NCBI GenBank assembly: GCA_032207245.1
Contig: CM063504.1
Span: 20,475,426-20,539,425, forward strand
Source of the DNA: Pardosa pseudoannulata
Taxonomy: Eukaryota > Arthropoda > Arachnida > Araneae > Lycosidae
Direction of reading: 5' to 3'
Length of the DNA stretch: 64,000 nt
The notes beneath the pieces were generated by a model, which ran no database searches, was not told the origin of the DNA, and was given only the letters and a program-made list of their open reading frames with translations. Shown here in pieces: positions 38,080 through 50,199 of this stretch. The first letter of the stretch is position 1; every line of letters starts with the position of its first letter. Made by a program: the position numbers and the translations under genes.

Positions 38080-38800
38080 ACAAGATGACCACATATCAGG
38101 GAATCAGTGGTATTTTATTATTCTGGAAGATATCTAGGTACTTTTCAAAATTATTCAAAAATCTGGGAATTTAGCAAATTTTCATCATTTTATCGAAGAA
38201 GTTCTTTTTATTTACCAAAAGTTCAATCTCCACTCCAAGATTAAAATTTCAAATTAAAAAAAAAATTATTTTTTCCTTTTTTAAAATAAATTTAAAGGAT
38301 ACTATCATTTTATTTTTTTTATCATTTTTCTATCTTCATTTTTAGGTTATGTAGTTTTCTTTAATGTTCATTCTATATGTTAAATTATTTAGATTTTTTT
38401 ACCCTAATTCAAATTTAAGAAAAACATTTAATTTCTTTTAGTTGTATCATTCATATACATGCTAATTTAGACTAATTGGTTATTAAATTACAACTGTAAT
38501 TTATCTACTACTTTTAGAAAAGTGATACGTCTTTATGTTATGGGAATTTGACTACTCTAACTTATAAAGTGAGGAAATCCTTAAATGCATCTAGATGAAG
38601 AAATTGTGCCAGCTTATAACTATAAAAATATACTTCTTTTGTAATTGCAAAAATGGAAAACTTCACTCTTATAGGGACTTGGCATTTGCTGGATCAAAAT
38701 TTATAACATTTCTGGGAACTGTTGAAAGTTTATGATGATTTGGGAAATTATCAGGAAAATATCAGGATAGGGTTTTTTTCCTTGGATTTTGTGGCAACAA
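38080..38800. mobile_element. Old inserted element, copy 1
   Basis: Relative to the flank of the broken exon at 29355 (around 30050), about 700 extra bases are present, from 'ccacatatcagggaatcag' to 'gtggcaacaatgtg'. The ends look like degraded inverted repeats (GGCCACATATC against a reversed TTGTTGCCAC), and CAGGGAAT / GGGAATTT motifs recur inside. No coding capacity is visible. I infer a non-autonomous DNA element but cannot name the family. The same insertion is present in unit 2. Confidence 0.5.
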
Positions 38801-39141
38801 TGTGAATATATATATTGTATCCCAGGAGATCTTTGCTATTCAAGTTTGATAACAATATTCTTTACTTTAAGTGCTTCAATGTTATTAAGAACCTTTTCCC
38901 AATTTTTCTCAAAATATTGAATTTATTTGTTTGTTTTTAAATTTTCATCAATAGTTTAAAAAGCATTCTTCTGTAGCTGGTGTGTTATGAGAGCTACATG
39001 GTTATCTGGTAAATTTTTATGCCCACTGCAAAATTTGTAAGATTTATAATTGAAACAAATATCACATTTATTATAGTAAATGTATTATTTTATTTATTTA
39101 TTTATAATTATTAATGTTTATTTATATATTTTTAAGCATTT

Positions 39142-39142
<1 letters not shown>

Positions 39143-39211
<69 letters not shown>
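39143..39211. repeat. (TA)n microsatellite, long allele of duplicated unit
   Basis: About 34 TA units. The same position in unit 2 (42899-42927) has only about 14, so the repeat changed length after duplication. Confidence 0.95.
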
Positions 39212-39215
<4 letters not shown>

Positions 39216-40801
39216 AATTGAAACAAATGTAAGATTTATTACAGTAAATACTTTTTAATTAATTTATTGGTAAGTATTATGTATATTTATAATTTTGTAA
39301 CTGTTGTTAGTTTATAAATAATAGTAGTAATAAATTTATTATATTATTTTCAATTTTCATCTCTTTATATAATATGACCTGTTGAATAAAAGGCTAGTCC
39401 AATGTGTCTAATAAGTATGAAAATCACTTTAAAATAAATATTGAATGTATAAAATAATGAAATTTTTTTATATAAAACTTTGCCATTATCTTGTTGTATT
39501 TTGAATTTTCATGTATTTTTAAAATAGTATCTAGACATATCTGTCAAATTAATATCAGATTTACAGTTTTTTGTAAAATAAATATGTAATGTTTCATGTC
39601 AATAAATATGTGTATATATTTTAATTATGTACTTTTTTTGCTTTTTTTCTAACTTTTTAAGCATTTATTATTACTTTTATTCTTCATATCATTTCCACTA
39701 AGAAATTTGTGTGTATATATGTAAGTTTCATATTTGTCACGTAAACATCTAGTAGTTATACATATTTTTTATTCCACACACATGTATACATATAGGCATG
39801 TTTTATTTTTTTAAATAAGTATGTCCTCTAATAGATTAAATAGAAATATTTCATCCTTTAGTACTGCCTTTAATTTGAACACTTTTTAAAATAAATTGTA
39901 TACACTATATGGGAATTTGCTTTGCTATCCATGAAAACTATCACAAGGAAATCTTAGCCTTTTCTATTTGTGCTTGTATTCTGTCATGATCACATTGTGA
40001 AATAAATGTAACAATATATGTGCTAAACATTTGGTCCTGAACCATCTATAATTACTGCATTTGCCTGCTTATACTATTGTGCTATCTTATATTTATCATT
40101 TTTCTCATTGCCATCTAGAAATGTGTCAGATATATAAGCAGCTGGTGTTGTGAAATTTTAAGAATAATAAAAAGGCCACATCAAAATGGCTGAGTGCATG
40201 TGGTTTTGGGTTAAATGAGATCAAAGTAACTGAGAAAAGTAATATTGTTTTTTATTTTTGAATAAATATGCTAAAAATTGTAAATTTCAGAGTACAATAG
40301 GAGAGTTTCCATTAAATTCATGTATGAATCTTTATTATAAATCAAATTTCCTTTTGGAAAAACTTTTGCTTTTCTATCTTCTAAAATGTATGCATAATCA
40401 TAAATGTAGAAAAAACATTTTGAAAACTTTAAAAACTGAAATTTTTTTTTAAAAAATTCAATTGTTCATTACAAGTTTTAATGTATAATGTAAATTAGTC
40501 TTAAACACTTAATGTGTGCATTGAATTTTTATATATTCATATATGAGTGATTTTGTAGGTAATGAAGAAGTAGTTTGTATATTTTGTGTATAATTTGAAT
40601 GAAAATATTTTTCTGACACTTTAGATATAAACTTCATAAAGTAAATGTCATATTAAAGTATCCATTTCATATTTATCTTTAATAGTGTAGAATAGTTTGT
40701 AACCCTTATAATTGTATTTTTTTCATTGCTATTACTTTGTGTAATTCAGGATTTTTTTTTTTTTCTTATTTCTACTGTATTTTTCATTTATTTGTTTTTA
40801 G

Positions 40802-41109
40802 GTTGTGGCATGTATTGCAAGATTTGTAACAAATGGTTTTCTACTCAACCTACATTGTCAAAGCATATACTTTGGCATCATAAGGATGAACTCCCAAGCT
40901 TTAAATTTAACTGTTTCAAATGTCCATATGGAACTAATGTTTTAACAGCATTTAAAAGGCATGGTTCTGTTCATGATGAATCAAGACCATTTGGTTGTAA
41001 TAAATGTGGTAATCGTTTCAAAGCAATGAATCATTTGAGTAATCATGTGTTAATTCATACTGGTGAACATAATTACAATTTGGCAGCATCGAAATTGTAT
41101 CACAATTAA
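40802..41109 (+). CDS. Alternative terminal zinc-finger exon 12 (C class, copy 2)
   Basis: The acceptor TTTGTTTTTAG (AG at 40800-40801) is followed by the split codon and 101 codons, then TAA. Fingers are C5-H25 (CKICNKWFSTQPTLSKHILWH), C37-H57 (CFKCPYGTNVLTAFKRH) and C65-H85 (CNKCGNRFKAMNHLSNH). Compared with exon 11 it has Ser for Thr and Ile for Leu in finger 1 and Val for Leu in finger 3. Main helix contact positions are unchanged, so the two probably bind the same DNA. The tail HTGEHNYNLAASKLYHN keeps the two codons exon 11 lost. Candidate AATAAA at 41297-41302. Confidence 0.94.
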
Positions 41110-41214
41110 GTTTAAATATGAATATAATATACCATTATGTTGATATGTAGTCTTTTTATTATTATATTGATATATCAACACTCTGTATTACTACAATTTT
41201 ATGATCAGAAGTAA

Positions 41215-41385
41215 AGTGTTTAAATTTTTTGAATTTTTATTATGTGTAGATATTATTTGTATATTATGGGTTTGATCCTTGAGGAGATGAAACTTCAATA
41301 AATCCATAACGAAAAAAAAAATTTTTTTTTTTGAATTGAAGAAATTTTTGGTATAATATTCTATGGTTATTACTTTTTGCATCTA

Positions 41386-41426
<41 letters not shown>

Positions 41427-41521
41427 TAAGATTTCTTTTAAATGTGTATGTGAAAAATAAATGGACCTTATACATGACTTAATTAGACTTAACATCAACT
41501 AATAGAGTCTATGTTATGGCA
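41215..41521 (+). repeat. Insert derived from a B-class exon 3' end (copy 2)
   Basis: Same insert as 37493-37777, carried along in the duplication. The left edge follows 'gatcagaagtaa'. The right edge precedes 'tactgttagtttgaaa', which matches 'tactgttagtttgaga' after the broken exon at 29355, so the uninterrupted ancestral site is clear. The insert is longer than copy 1 because of an (ATT)n expansion. Confidence 0.75.
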
Positions 41522-41829
41522 TACTGTTAGTTTGAAACATGCAAAGTTTAGCAATTTTATATTTAAAATTATGCAATAAATAGTCTTCATATATGAGTAT
41601 TAAGTAATTTATATGTCAATTCAACCATTAGTCTCGAAATGAATTGCTCCCTTTTCTCCCAATTCTTTTGTATTTGGAATGAATAAAGTTTTTTAAATAA
41701 TAGAATAGTAGAAAAGCAAAGAGGATATTAAAATTTTAACCATTTGAGCAATTTCTAAAAATTTAGAACTTATCTCAAATTCTGCACCTTGCCACAAGCT
41801 TTCAAGAAGGACACATAGATGTAGGGACT

Positions 41830-42557
41830 GAATACAAGATGGCCACATATCAGGGAATCGATGGTATTTTGCTATTCTGGAAAATATCTAGGTACTTTTC
41901 AAAATTATTGAAAAAATCAGGGAATTTAGCAAAATTTCATCATTTTATCGAAGAAGTTCTTTTTATTTACCAAAAGTTCAATCTCCACTCCAAGATTAAA
42001 ATTTTGAATTTAAAAAAATTATTTTTTCATTTTATTAAATAAATTTAAAGAATACTGTCATTTTATTTTTTTTTATCATTTTTCTATCTTCATTTTTAGG
42101 TTATGTAGTTTTCTTTATTGTTCATTCTATATGTTAAATTATTTAGATTTTTTTTACCCTTATTCAAATTTAAGAAAAACATTTAATTTCTTTTAGTTGT
42201 ATCATTCATATACATGCTAATTTAGACTAATTGGTTATTAAATTACTACTGTAATTTATCTACTACTTTTAGAAAAGCACTACGTCTTTATGTTATGGGA
42301 ATTTCACTACTCTAACTTATAAAGTGAGGAAATCCTTAGATGCATATAGATGAAGAAATTGTGCCAGCTTATAACTATAAAAATATACTTCTTTTGTAAT
42401 TGCAAAAATGGAAAACTTCACTTTTATAGGGACTTGGCATTTGCTGGATCAAAATTTATAACATTTCTGGGAACTGTTGAAAGTTTATGATGATTTAGGA
42501 AATTATCAGGAAAATATCAGGATAGGGTTTTTTTTCCTTGGATTTTGTGGCAACCAT
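41830..42557. mobile_element. Old inserted element, copy 2
   Basis: Counterpart of 38080-38800 in unit 2, from 'ggccacatatcagggaatcg' to 'gtggcaaccatgtg'. The open frame at 41839-42042 lies in it and has no recognisable domain, so I do not call a gene. Confidence 0.5.
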
Positions 42558-44520
42558 GTGAATATATATATTGTATCCCAGGAGATCTTTGCTATTCAAG
42601 TTTGATAACAATATTTTTTACTTTAAGTGCTTCAATGTTATTAAGAGCCTTTTCCCAATTTTTCTCAAAATATTGAATTTATTTGTTTGTTTTTAATTTT
42701 TCATCAATAGTTTAAAAAGCATTCTTCTGTAGCTGGTGTGTTATGAGAGCTACATGGTTATCTGGTAAATTTTTATGCCCACTGCAAAATTTGTAAGATT
42801 TATAATTGAAACAAATATTACATTTATTATAGTAAATGTATTATTTTATTTATTTATTTATAATTATTAATGTTTATTTATATATTTTTAAGCATTTGTG
42901 ATATATATATATATATATATATATATGTAAATTGAAACAAATGTAAGATTTATTACAGTAAATACTTTTTAATTAATTTATTGGTAAGTATTATGTATAT
43001 TTATAATTTTGTAACTGTTGTTAGTTTATAAATAATAGTAGTAATAAATTTATTATATTATTTTCAATTTTCATCTCTTTATATAATATGACCTGTTGAA
43101 TAAAAGGCTAGTCCAATGTGTCTAATAAGTATGAAAACCACTTTAAAATAAATATTGAATGTATAAAATAATGAAACTTTTTTATATAAAACTTTGCCAT
43201 TATCTTGTTGTATTTTGAATTTTCATGTATTTTTAAAATAGTATCTAGACATATCTGTCAAATTAATATCAGATTTACAGTTTTTTGTAAAATAAATATG
43301 TAATGTTTCATGTCAATAAATATGTGTATATATTTTAATTATGTACTTTTTTTGCTTTTTTTCTAACTTTTTAAGCATTTATTATTACTTTTATTCTTCA
43401 TATCATTTCCACTAAGAAATTTGTGTGTATATATGTAAGTTTCATGTTTGTCACGTAAACATCTAGTAGTTATACATATTTTTTATTCCACATACATGTA
43501 TACATATAGGCATGTTTTATTTTTTTTAAATAAGTATGTAAATAAGAGGATTAAATATATATTTATTTTTAAAATAACATCTTTAATTTTATCTTAATGC
43601 TATTTCTTTTTTTAGTAAAAATATATGTGTACTTCAAATTGGTTTTCTAGAATGCTATTTCTAACAATACAAAAAGATACACTTGACAAAATAAATAAAT
43701 AAAAGATACTGAGATTTATGATTTTTAATTTGTACATGAATTATATGAAGAATTCTATATGAAGCTCATTTTAGTTGCTTTTAAAATGTGTCAGCATTTT
43801 TAGATCCATAGAAACACTATAGAATATTGAAATTACTTTCCTGCTTAGAAGTATTAAAATCAAATAACTTATTGATAGGTAATGTGTTGATAACTACACA
43901 TCTACTCATTTAATAATCTTTGAATATATGATTTTATATAGGAATAAGTTTTTCGTATACCTGGATAAAATCATGTATTCAAGATACATTACATATAATT
44001 TTCTCTTAATAAAACACAAATATGTCAATAAATATACTTTTTAGTTTTATTCAATTTCTGGAAACCTTTTTTCTTTTATATTAATATTAATTTGTTGTTT
44101 TTGTCAATTTCTCTTACATTTTAACCTTATCATAAATGTTATTTGAAAGAATACAAAGAGTGAAACTCCCAGTTTCCATTCTATTAAGACTTTTCAGTAT
44201 TTATATATAGAAGCTTGATAATAGAAATAGGTTTTTTGTAAATAATACTTTTTTCTGTCCAATAATGTAAAATTTTTAAAAATTCTTAGTGTGGGATATT
44301 TTGTTATATGGACTTTTGATAATATACCAATTAAATCCCTCCACTAAATTCTATAAACTTATAAGCATTTTGGCATCCATGCATGCAAATTCTATTTATT
44401 TCTTTATAAACCATATGTATTTGATAATGTTTCCTGATGAATCTTTTTAATAAGTAAATAATATAATGTTCAATGTTTTTTCTCAATTATTGAATATTAA
44501 TTTGTTTTATTTCTTTTCAG

Positions 44521-44792
44521 CTTTTTGTGTTATTTGCATTGTTTGCAAAAAGAGGTTTTCTTCTCAACTTACATTAACAAGGCACATAATTTGGCATCAC
44601 AGATCACTACTTCCTAGTTTCAAATATAATTGTGATAAGTGTCCTTATGGTACAAATGAACTTACTAATTTTAGGAAACATCCCCGTGTTCATGATGCAG
44701 AACGACCATTTGAATGTAAAGTTTGTGGTAACAGATTTACAATTCAGCAAACTTTAAGTAGCCATCTCCTCATTCATTTTGGAGAAACTTAA
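44521..44792 (+). CDS. Alternative terminal zinc-finger exon 13 (D class)
   Basis: The acceptor TTTCTTTTCAG is followed by CT (split codon) and 89 codons, then TAA. Fingers are C5-H25 (CIVCKKRFSSQLTLTRHIIWH), C37-H57 (CDKCPYGTNELTNFRKH) and C65-H85 (CKVCGNRFTIQQTLSSH). The finger 1 helix is identical to exon 8. The finger 3 helix changed from I-L-Q-S-L-S-T to I-Q-Q-T-L-S-S, so one finger diverged while the other stayed fixed. Ends four residues after the last His, as exon 8 does. It takes the exon 8 position in the second block. Confidence 0.94.
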
Positions 44793-44903
44793 AAATGACA
44801 TTTAGATTGTATTTACACACTTTTAATTTGTTTAAAAGTTTAATAAGAGTTTTTGGGTGGAGGACAATATTGTAATATTTTATTTTTTTTAATACTCATT
44901 TTG

Positions 44904-45027
<124 letters not shown>

Positions 45028-45082
45028 CTATATCTTTTTGTTGAGCTATGGAAAAAAAAGAGTTTATATATGTTCAAATATA

Positions 45083-46190
45083 CAATGAAAACTCACTTAA
45101 TACTCAGTTTTATGAAGTTTTTATTGCATCTTGTCAAAACACTCATATAGCTTATTGGATTTGTTATTCACTTATGATATTAAGTTATAAAAAATCCACT
45201 TATATGAAGTAAGGTTCAATCCCCAAAATAAATTTTTGATTTTATGTGACGAGCATACATTTTCTGCAAACTATTTATGAAGTGAATAGGGAGACATTTC
45301 TGGTTATTTCCTGTAATATCTTTCCATTTACAATGCTCACACCACTCTCTTGCTCAGATATTTAGATTTTTTTGCAAAATTAGTATTTTTGTTGTGTTCA
45401 CAACAAATGTCCATTTGTGTTATCCATTATTAACAAAGTGAAGAGACAATGAGTAAAGAGAAAAAAATCATTCTGTCTATAAAAGATAAAATCCAAATTC
45501 TGAATATTATTCCAATCAAACAAAAACTTATTGAGCAAATAGATAAAAATTCCATTGCCACCATTGTGGGGAAGAGAGAAAAAATTGAAAGGGATTCAAT
45601 GAGGACTGGACCAAAGCAGCTTGAATGGAGATTCAGACATATGACCTGTTTGCAAATTTCAAAAAGGTAAATGAACTAAAGAAACCAAAATTACTGATTG
45701 TGTAAATATACAAAGGAAGCAATTTTATGAATATGTTCTGTTTATGACCTTAGTTACAGACTTTGGTACCTAAATATTATTGTCTTGCTGTAATTTTCTT
45801 GTTTATATTTGTTTTATTTTGCATTATACTTTAAAAAGTAGGTGATAGTTTTTTTTTCATTTGAGTTCTCTGTTTCATTTAAATTTTATTTTAATAAAAA
45901 AGTGTTTTATATAAAGGATGTATTGTATGTTTGAATTTAATATTTACAGCAATTTGCTGTTTATAAATAAAGGCTAAAAGAAATATTTTTTATTTTAGTC
46001 TTCAGATATTAAAATAAATAATTTTCAAGATTTAACATATGTTTATGTATTAAAAAAAGAACAAAAAAACAGTGCAGCTTTGGTTTTATATTTTCATGAG
46101 TGGAAATGACTCCTATTCATGTATATGCATACTCCCTTTTACGATAAATTTTCTGTTTGTCCTCATCTTTATGTGAGTGCATTTTCATTA
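45083..46190 (+). mobile_element. Pogo/Tigger-like DNA transposon fragment (tentative)
   Basis: An open frame at 45449-45670 reads MSKEKKIILSIKDKIQIL, then NSIATIVGKREKIERDS. This resembles the CENP-B-type helix-turn-helix at the start of pogo/Tigger transposases (a 'l-t-l-k-e-K-i-e-i-l' helix and a 'S-t-v-s-t-i-w-k-n-r-e-k-i' helix). The frame ends after 73 codons, so most of the transposase is missing. 'caatgaaaactcacttaa' near 45083, after TA, and a reversed, imperfect counterpart ending near 46190 could be terminal repeats. The same interval is missing in the homologous flank of exon 8, which supports an insertion. Exact ends are uncertain. Confidence 0.5.
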
Positions 46191-46905
46191 TACTATTTTT
46201 TAAGTTTAATTAATGTGTAGCTATATTATTCTCTGTAACATTTTGTTTGTTTTAAAGCTTTTTCAGGAATTTTTTTGTTTTATTGAGATTAAATACTAAA
46301 GTCATGCAGAAAATTATTTTTGTCTATTTGGAATTGTTCTACAAGATAATATTTAATATGACTTAGATGCAATTTTTTTTCATTAGAAATTTATGCCTTA
46401 ATGTTATGATTGTAGTGTTTTAGGTAATATATTTGCTAGATTTTGTTTTAACTATATTTTTGAAAATTCTGTAATTGACATTTCTTTGTCAAAAGACAAA
46501 TGGTTTATAAGTAATTAATCTTGCTATTAAATAATTTATTTTTTAAATTTATTGATATTTTTTAATAATTCGGGCATAAAAAGGTATTGCAATATCTAAT
46601 TATACGTTCAGTATGTATTATATCTTCATTTAATTGTGTGCTTAACTCAAATATATTGAGTGGTGGTTAGAATAAAAGTAAACTATTTTCTTTAGTTTCT
46701 GTTTTATATGTTCATTTTTCCATTTGAAATATTTTTGTAATTGATTGTCATTTTAGAGAAATAAAGGTTTTTTGTAATATTGACAAGTTCCCTTATTTTA
46801 TTTTTGTGAATTTCTTAAATATTTGTCAAACTTTGCAGTTGTTTGATATTTTATTTGCTGTATCTCAGTTCTTTTAATATCGTAGATTGTGGTTTCCGAT
46901 GTATG

Positions 46906-46956
<51 letters not shown>

Positions 46957-48994
46957 TGATATATATCTGTAATGTATCAAAATTGCTACACCTAAATATC
47001 TAAAATTCTCCTTTTTCCTCTTCTTATTCTTTAATACCTAGTTTCCCAACTGTAAAACGTCAGATTTAAGGGAGCGTTTGCTGAATTTTATTCTCTTTTC
47101 CTGTCTCCCAAAACTAAAGCTGGAATAAATGCTAGTTTTCTGTCCACTGGCCACATTTTCCAGCTATCCTAGGAAAATAGCTTTACTCCATTAATAACTA
47201 AATTGTTTACTGTGTGGTTTTTAGGCTAACTTTAAATGATCAAGTTCACTTTGGACTCCCAAAAAACAATGAGTAATCAAAGTCTCATGGAAATGAAATC
47301 ATGCCATTGATTTGCTCTTAGGTGCAACAAATGGAAAGATGTATTTTTGATCATTTGATGCTGAGTTCTTGCCTTGTAAAGACGGTTTTTTGGCTTATAA
47401 AATTTTATACTCAATTCAAAGTTCCACAATGTCATACTTTGTTTCCTGTAATGGAGCCATGACTGTACTACAATCAGGGCTTCTAATTGTGCAATAAACC
47501 TGTGTAATCCAAATAATAAAGGCTAATTTTATGTGTAATCAGTGAGATAATTTCACTGGTTTCACAAGTGTATGTGTGTGCGTGTACACCAGTTTAATAA
47601 TTACGTTGTAGCATATTCATAGCTACTTCTTGCATGTATAGTACTTTATAATAGTAATCTGAAATATATAGTTATGTCAAATTTTGTGATATCTGAAGCA
47701 TTGTAAAGAAATTTTACTGATTTCTCTTCCTGGCTGAACATCACTACAGAATTTTCTTTTGAAATAAAGAGATTAATTTACTGGATATTCTCATAGCTTT
47801 TCTTTCATTCTTGATCTCCATTTTTAAACAGAACAAGAAAAATTCATCAAAATTTGTGCCCTTGTAATAACTAGATTGATATTAAAATATATTAATAATT
47901 TAAATAAATATTTTATCATTTGTAAAATTTAATGTTACTTAGAAAGATAATTTTAATGTAATGTTTATTTCTTAACAAACATATGCATGTATGAGTTAGA
48001 TATCTTTGTATTTAGTCAGTGTTCAAATTAGTTATCTGAGTTCTTAAATGATACTTTTTTTATATAGAATTGTGTTAAGGCACACTTTACATTGAAATTA
48101 AAATATACTGAATTAATGCCCTTTAGTTATTTTGTATTTGTAGGAATTAGTCATTAATTAAAATTAAATTTATATCAATTTATGACATATTCATAAATTC
48201 ATGCTTTGTAAATGTTGTTCATAATATAATGTAGCATTTTAGATTGCTATCCTAAATTCTACAATAGTGTTGTATTATATTTAATAGTATCATAATCCAG
48301 TCTGATTAGATGAACTTTTGGAAGCTATTTTTGAGCAATTCAATAAACATCTATCTTTTACTAATGCAATTATTTATGTAATTTTTAAACAGTTGAACTA
48401 GAAATAAAATTTTAGAATAAATAAATTTTAAAGGTACTTTTATAATCATATGTGTGTGTGACATTTTTTATGTAAGTAGTTCAAAGTTTCATACTCCTTA
48501 AATCAATACTCTGTTGGTGGTTACACTTTTTGTGATCAGTACAAATGAAGTTAAAATTTGTTTCCCAAATACTGCAGTTTTGTTCTAATTGAATTGTGTT
48601 TGTATTCTGTTTCAAGAAACATATTACTTATTGTATTATATTCTCCTGAAGCTTAATTAGCTAATCTAAGTATTTATTGGATTACATGTTATACATTTAG
48701 TTTAAATTGAGACTGTGATGATGTCATGTTTTTGAATCCCTAGAACATAAATTTGTTTTAAACTTTTTTTTTAAATATAGTTCAATATTATTTTCGTTAT
48801 GATTTTTTAATCTATATGTTCTTATTATAATAGAAAAGATTTTACTTAGAAGCCACTTTTAGCACACTGATGTAATATTTTTGTATGTGTAATATATTTC
48901 TATAAATTCAGTATTTTTTAGAAATAAATAGTATTTAATGGTGTATTTGACAAAGATTAACTTCATTGTTATTAAATAAACTACTTTATTTCAG

Positions 48995-49278
48995 CTTTTG
49001 GCATTGTTTGTGGCATTTGCAAGAAATGGTTTTCTTCTCAGTCTACATTATTAAGGCACAGCATTTGGCACCACAAAATATTACTACCTAAATTCAAATA
49101 TAATTGTGAAAAATGCCCTTATGGAACTAGTGAAGTGACCAACTTTAAGAAGCATGCTCTTGTGCATGATATGACTCGACCACATGAGTGTGAAGTCTGT
49201 GGTAATAGATTTAGAACGTTGCAAAGTTTAAGAACTCATCTTCTGATTCATTATGGAGAAGAAATAGGTTTAAGATAG
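48995..49278 (+). CDS. Alternative terminal zinc-finger exon 14 (D-like class)
   Basis: The acceptor CTTTATTTCAG (AG at 48993-48994) is followed by CT (split codon) and 93 codons, then TAG at 49276-49278. Fingers are C5-H25 (CGICKKWFSSQSTLLRHSIWH), C37-H57 (CEKCPYGTSEVTNFKKH) and C65-H85 (CEVCGNRFRTLQSLRTH). Helices are S-Q-S-T-L-L-R (finger 1) and T-L-Q-S-L-R-T (finger 3). The CT at the junction, the CPYGT motif and the HYGE end group it with exons 8 and 13. It has no start codon near its 5' end, so a plain open-frame search misses it. Candidate AATAAA at 49492-49497. Confidence 0.94.
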
Positions 49279-49767
49279 ATTGTCAATTTTTTTCTCTATA
49301 CAATAGTGTATATGTATTAAGAAATAGATGAAAGGATTCACAAATATTTTGTTATCAACAGTTGCATTGTTTTATGGTGTAATTAGTATGTTATATTTAA
49401 TTCTGTTATGTGTTATTTAAAGCCTTCATTCATCTAAGCTGAATTTGACATTTTAGGAAGGCTTATGTCACTTTAAAAACGTTTTATATGAAATAAATGT
49501 AAATATACTTTTATTATAGAACATGCTAGTTAAAGAAATATTTTTACTAAAGTAAAGATTTTTTTTTTAAATTTCTTTTATGCAGATCTACATTTTTTTT
49601 TCTTCTAATGGAAAATATTTTAAATGAAAGAATTTTTTGTTTTGCTTCCCTTTCACAAGGATTTCTTCACTGTTAACTGTTTCATAGATTTTATCTAAAC
49701 AGTCTTTAATAAAATATTAATACCAAACAGTATTCTTACTACAAATACTTACTATTAAATACTAAAC

Positions 49768-49823
49768 AGTATTCTTTAACAAAATATTAAATCTACCAAT
49801 TTAATATTTTGTTAAAGAATACT
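49768..49823. repeat. Perfect hairpin, 25-bp stem and 6-base loop
   Basis: The 25 bases at 49768-49792 (starting AGTATTCTTTAACAAAAT) are exactly the reverse complement of 49799-49823, around the loop CTACCA. It lies about 490 bases after the exon 14 stop. Partial copies of the arm ('aacagtattctt', 'aaaatattaa') occur in the 80 bases just before it. Such a long perfect stem points to a recent inverted duplication or a small foldback element; an RNA stem role is possible but unsupported. Confidence 0.85.
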
Positions 49824-50199
49824 CACCTCTTCTTTTTTTTTTATTTCATTTTTGCTATTGGGTTTAATTGAACAAAATTAAAAATAACGGTAGTGTTTAT
49901 CATATTTTCAGGAACTTATTTTATTTAGTTTCTTCTAATTTTTAAATGGGCACATTTAAACACATAGCATAACATATTCAAATCATCATATTGCATTGAG
50001 TTATTTTTTTATTCTATGAAGAACTGTTAATGGCTATCAGTCTTTTTTCTTTTTTGAACTATGATTATAATATTTCAGACAAAATTATCATCTAAATCAG
50101 TATTAAATCTGTTACAGAAATATTTCCCCAGGAATCACTGACTACTTGTATAATTTAAAACATATTAATTTTTTTGTGAAACATTAAAATATGTACTGT

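Larger units (their letters stand above)
36116..39824 (+). repeat. Tandem duplication unit 1 (3.7 kb, one exon)
   Basis: Unit 1 starts 'cctctaatagattagatag' and ends 'aaataagtatgt'. It is followed directly by unit 2, which starts 'cctctaatagattaaatag'. By eye the two copies agree at about 95% in a sampled 500 bp at the left end and higher at the right end. It holds one complete exon with its acceptor, an insert derived from a B-class exon tail (37493-37777), an old mobile element (about 38080-38800) and a (TA)n run at 39143-39211. Confidence 0.93.
37388..40801. other. Spacer between exons 11 and 12
   Basis: It contains the rest of duplication unit 1, the breakpoint at 39824/39825 and the left part of unit 2, with no further gene. 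Named contents are listed under the duplication units, the exon-tail inserts and the old mobile element. Confidence 0.7.
39825..43539 (+). repeat. Tandem duplication unit 2 (3.7 kb, one exon)
   Basis: Second copy of the 3.7 kb unit, directly adjacent to unit 1. It ends 'aaataagtatgt', after which the sequence ('aaataagagga') no longer matches unit 1. It contains exon 12, the B-tail insert at 41215-41521, the old mobile element at about 41830-42557 and a short (TA)n run at 42899-42927. The two units are 3709 and 3715 bp. Head-to-tail orientation fits unequal crossing-over or replication slippage. Confidence 0.93.
41110..44520. other. Spacer between exons 12 and 13
   Basis: It is the rest of duplication unit 2, then about 1 kb of AT-rich single-copy DNA (43540-44520) with no gene. 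An (ATT)n run lies at 41384-41426. The pyrimidine-rich acceptor TTTCTTTTCAG ends at 44520. Confidence 0.65.
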
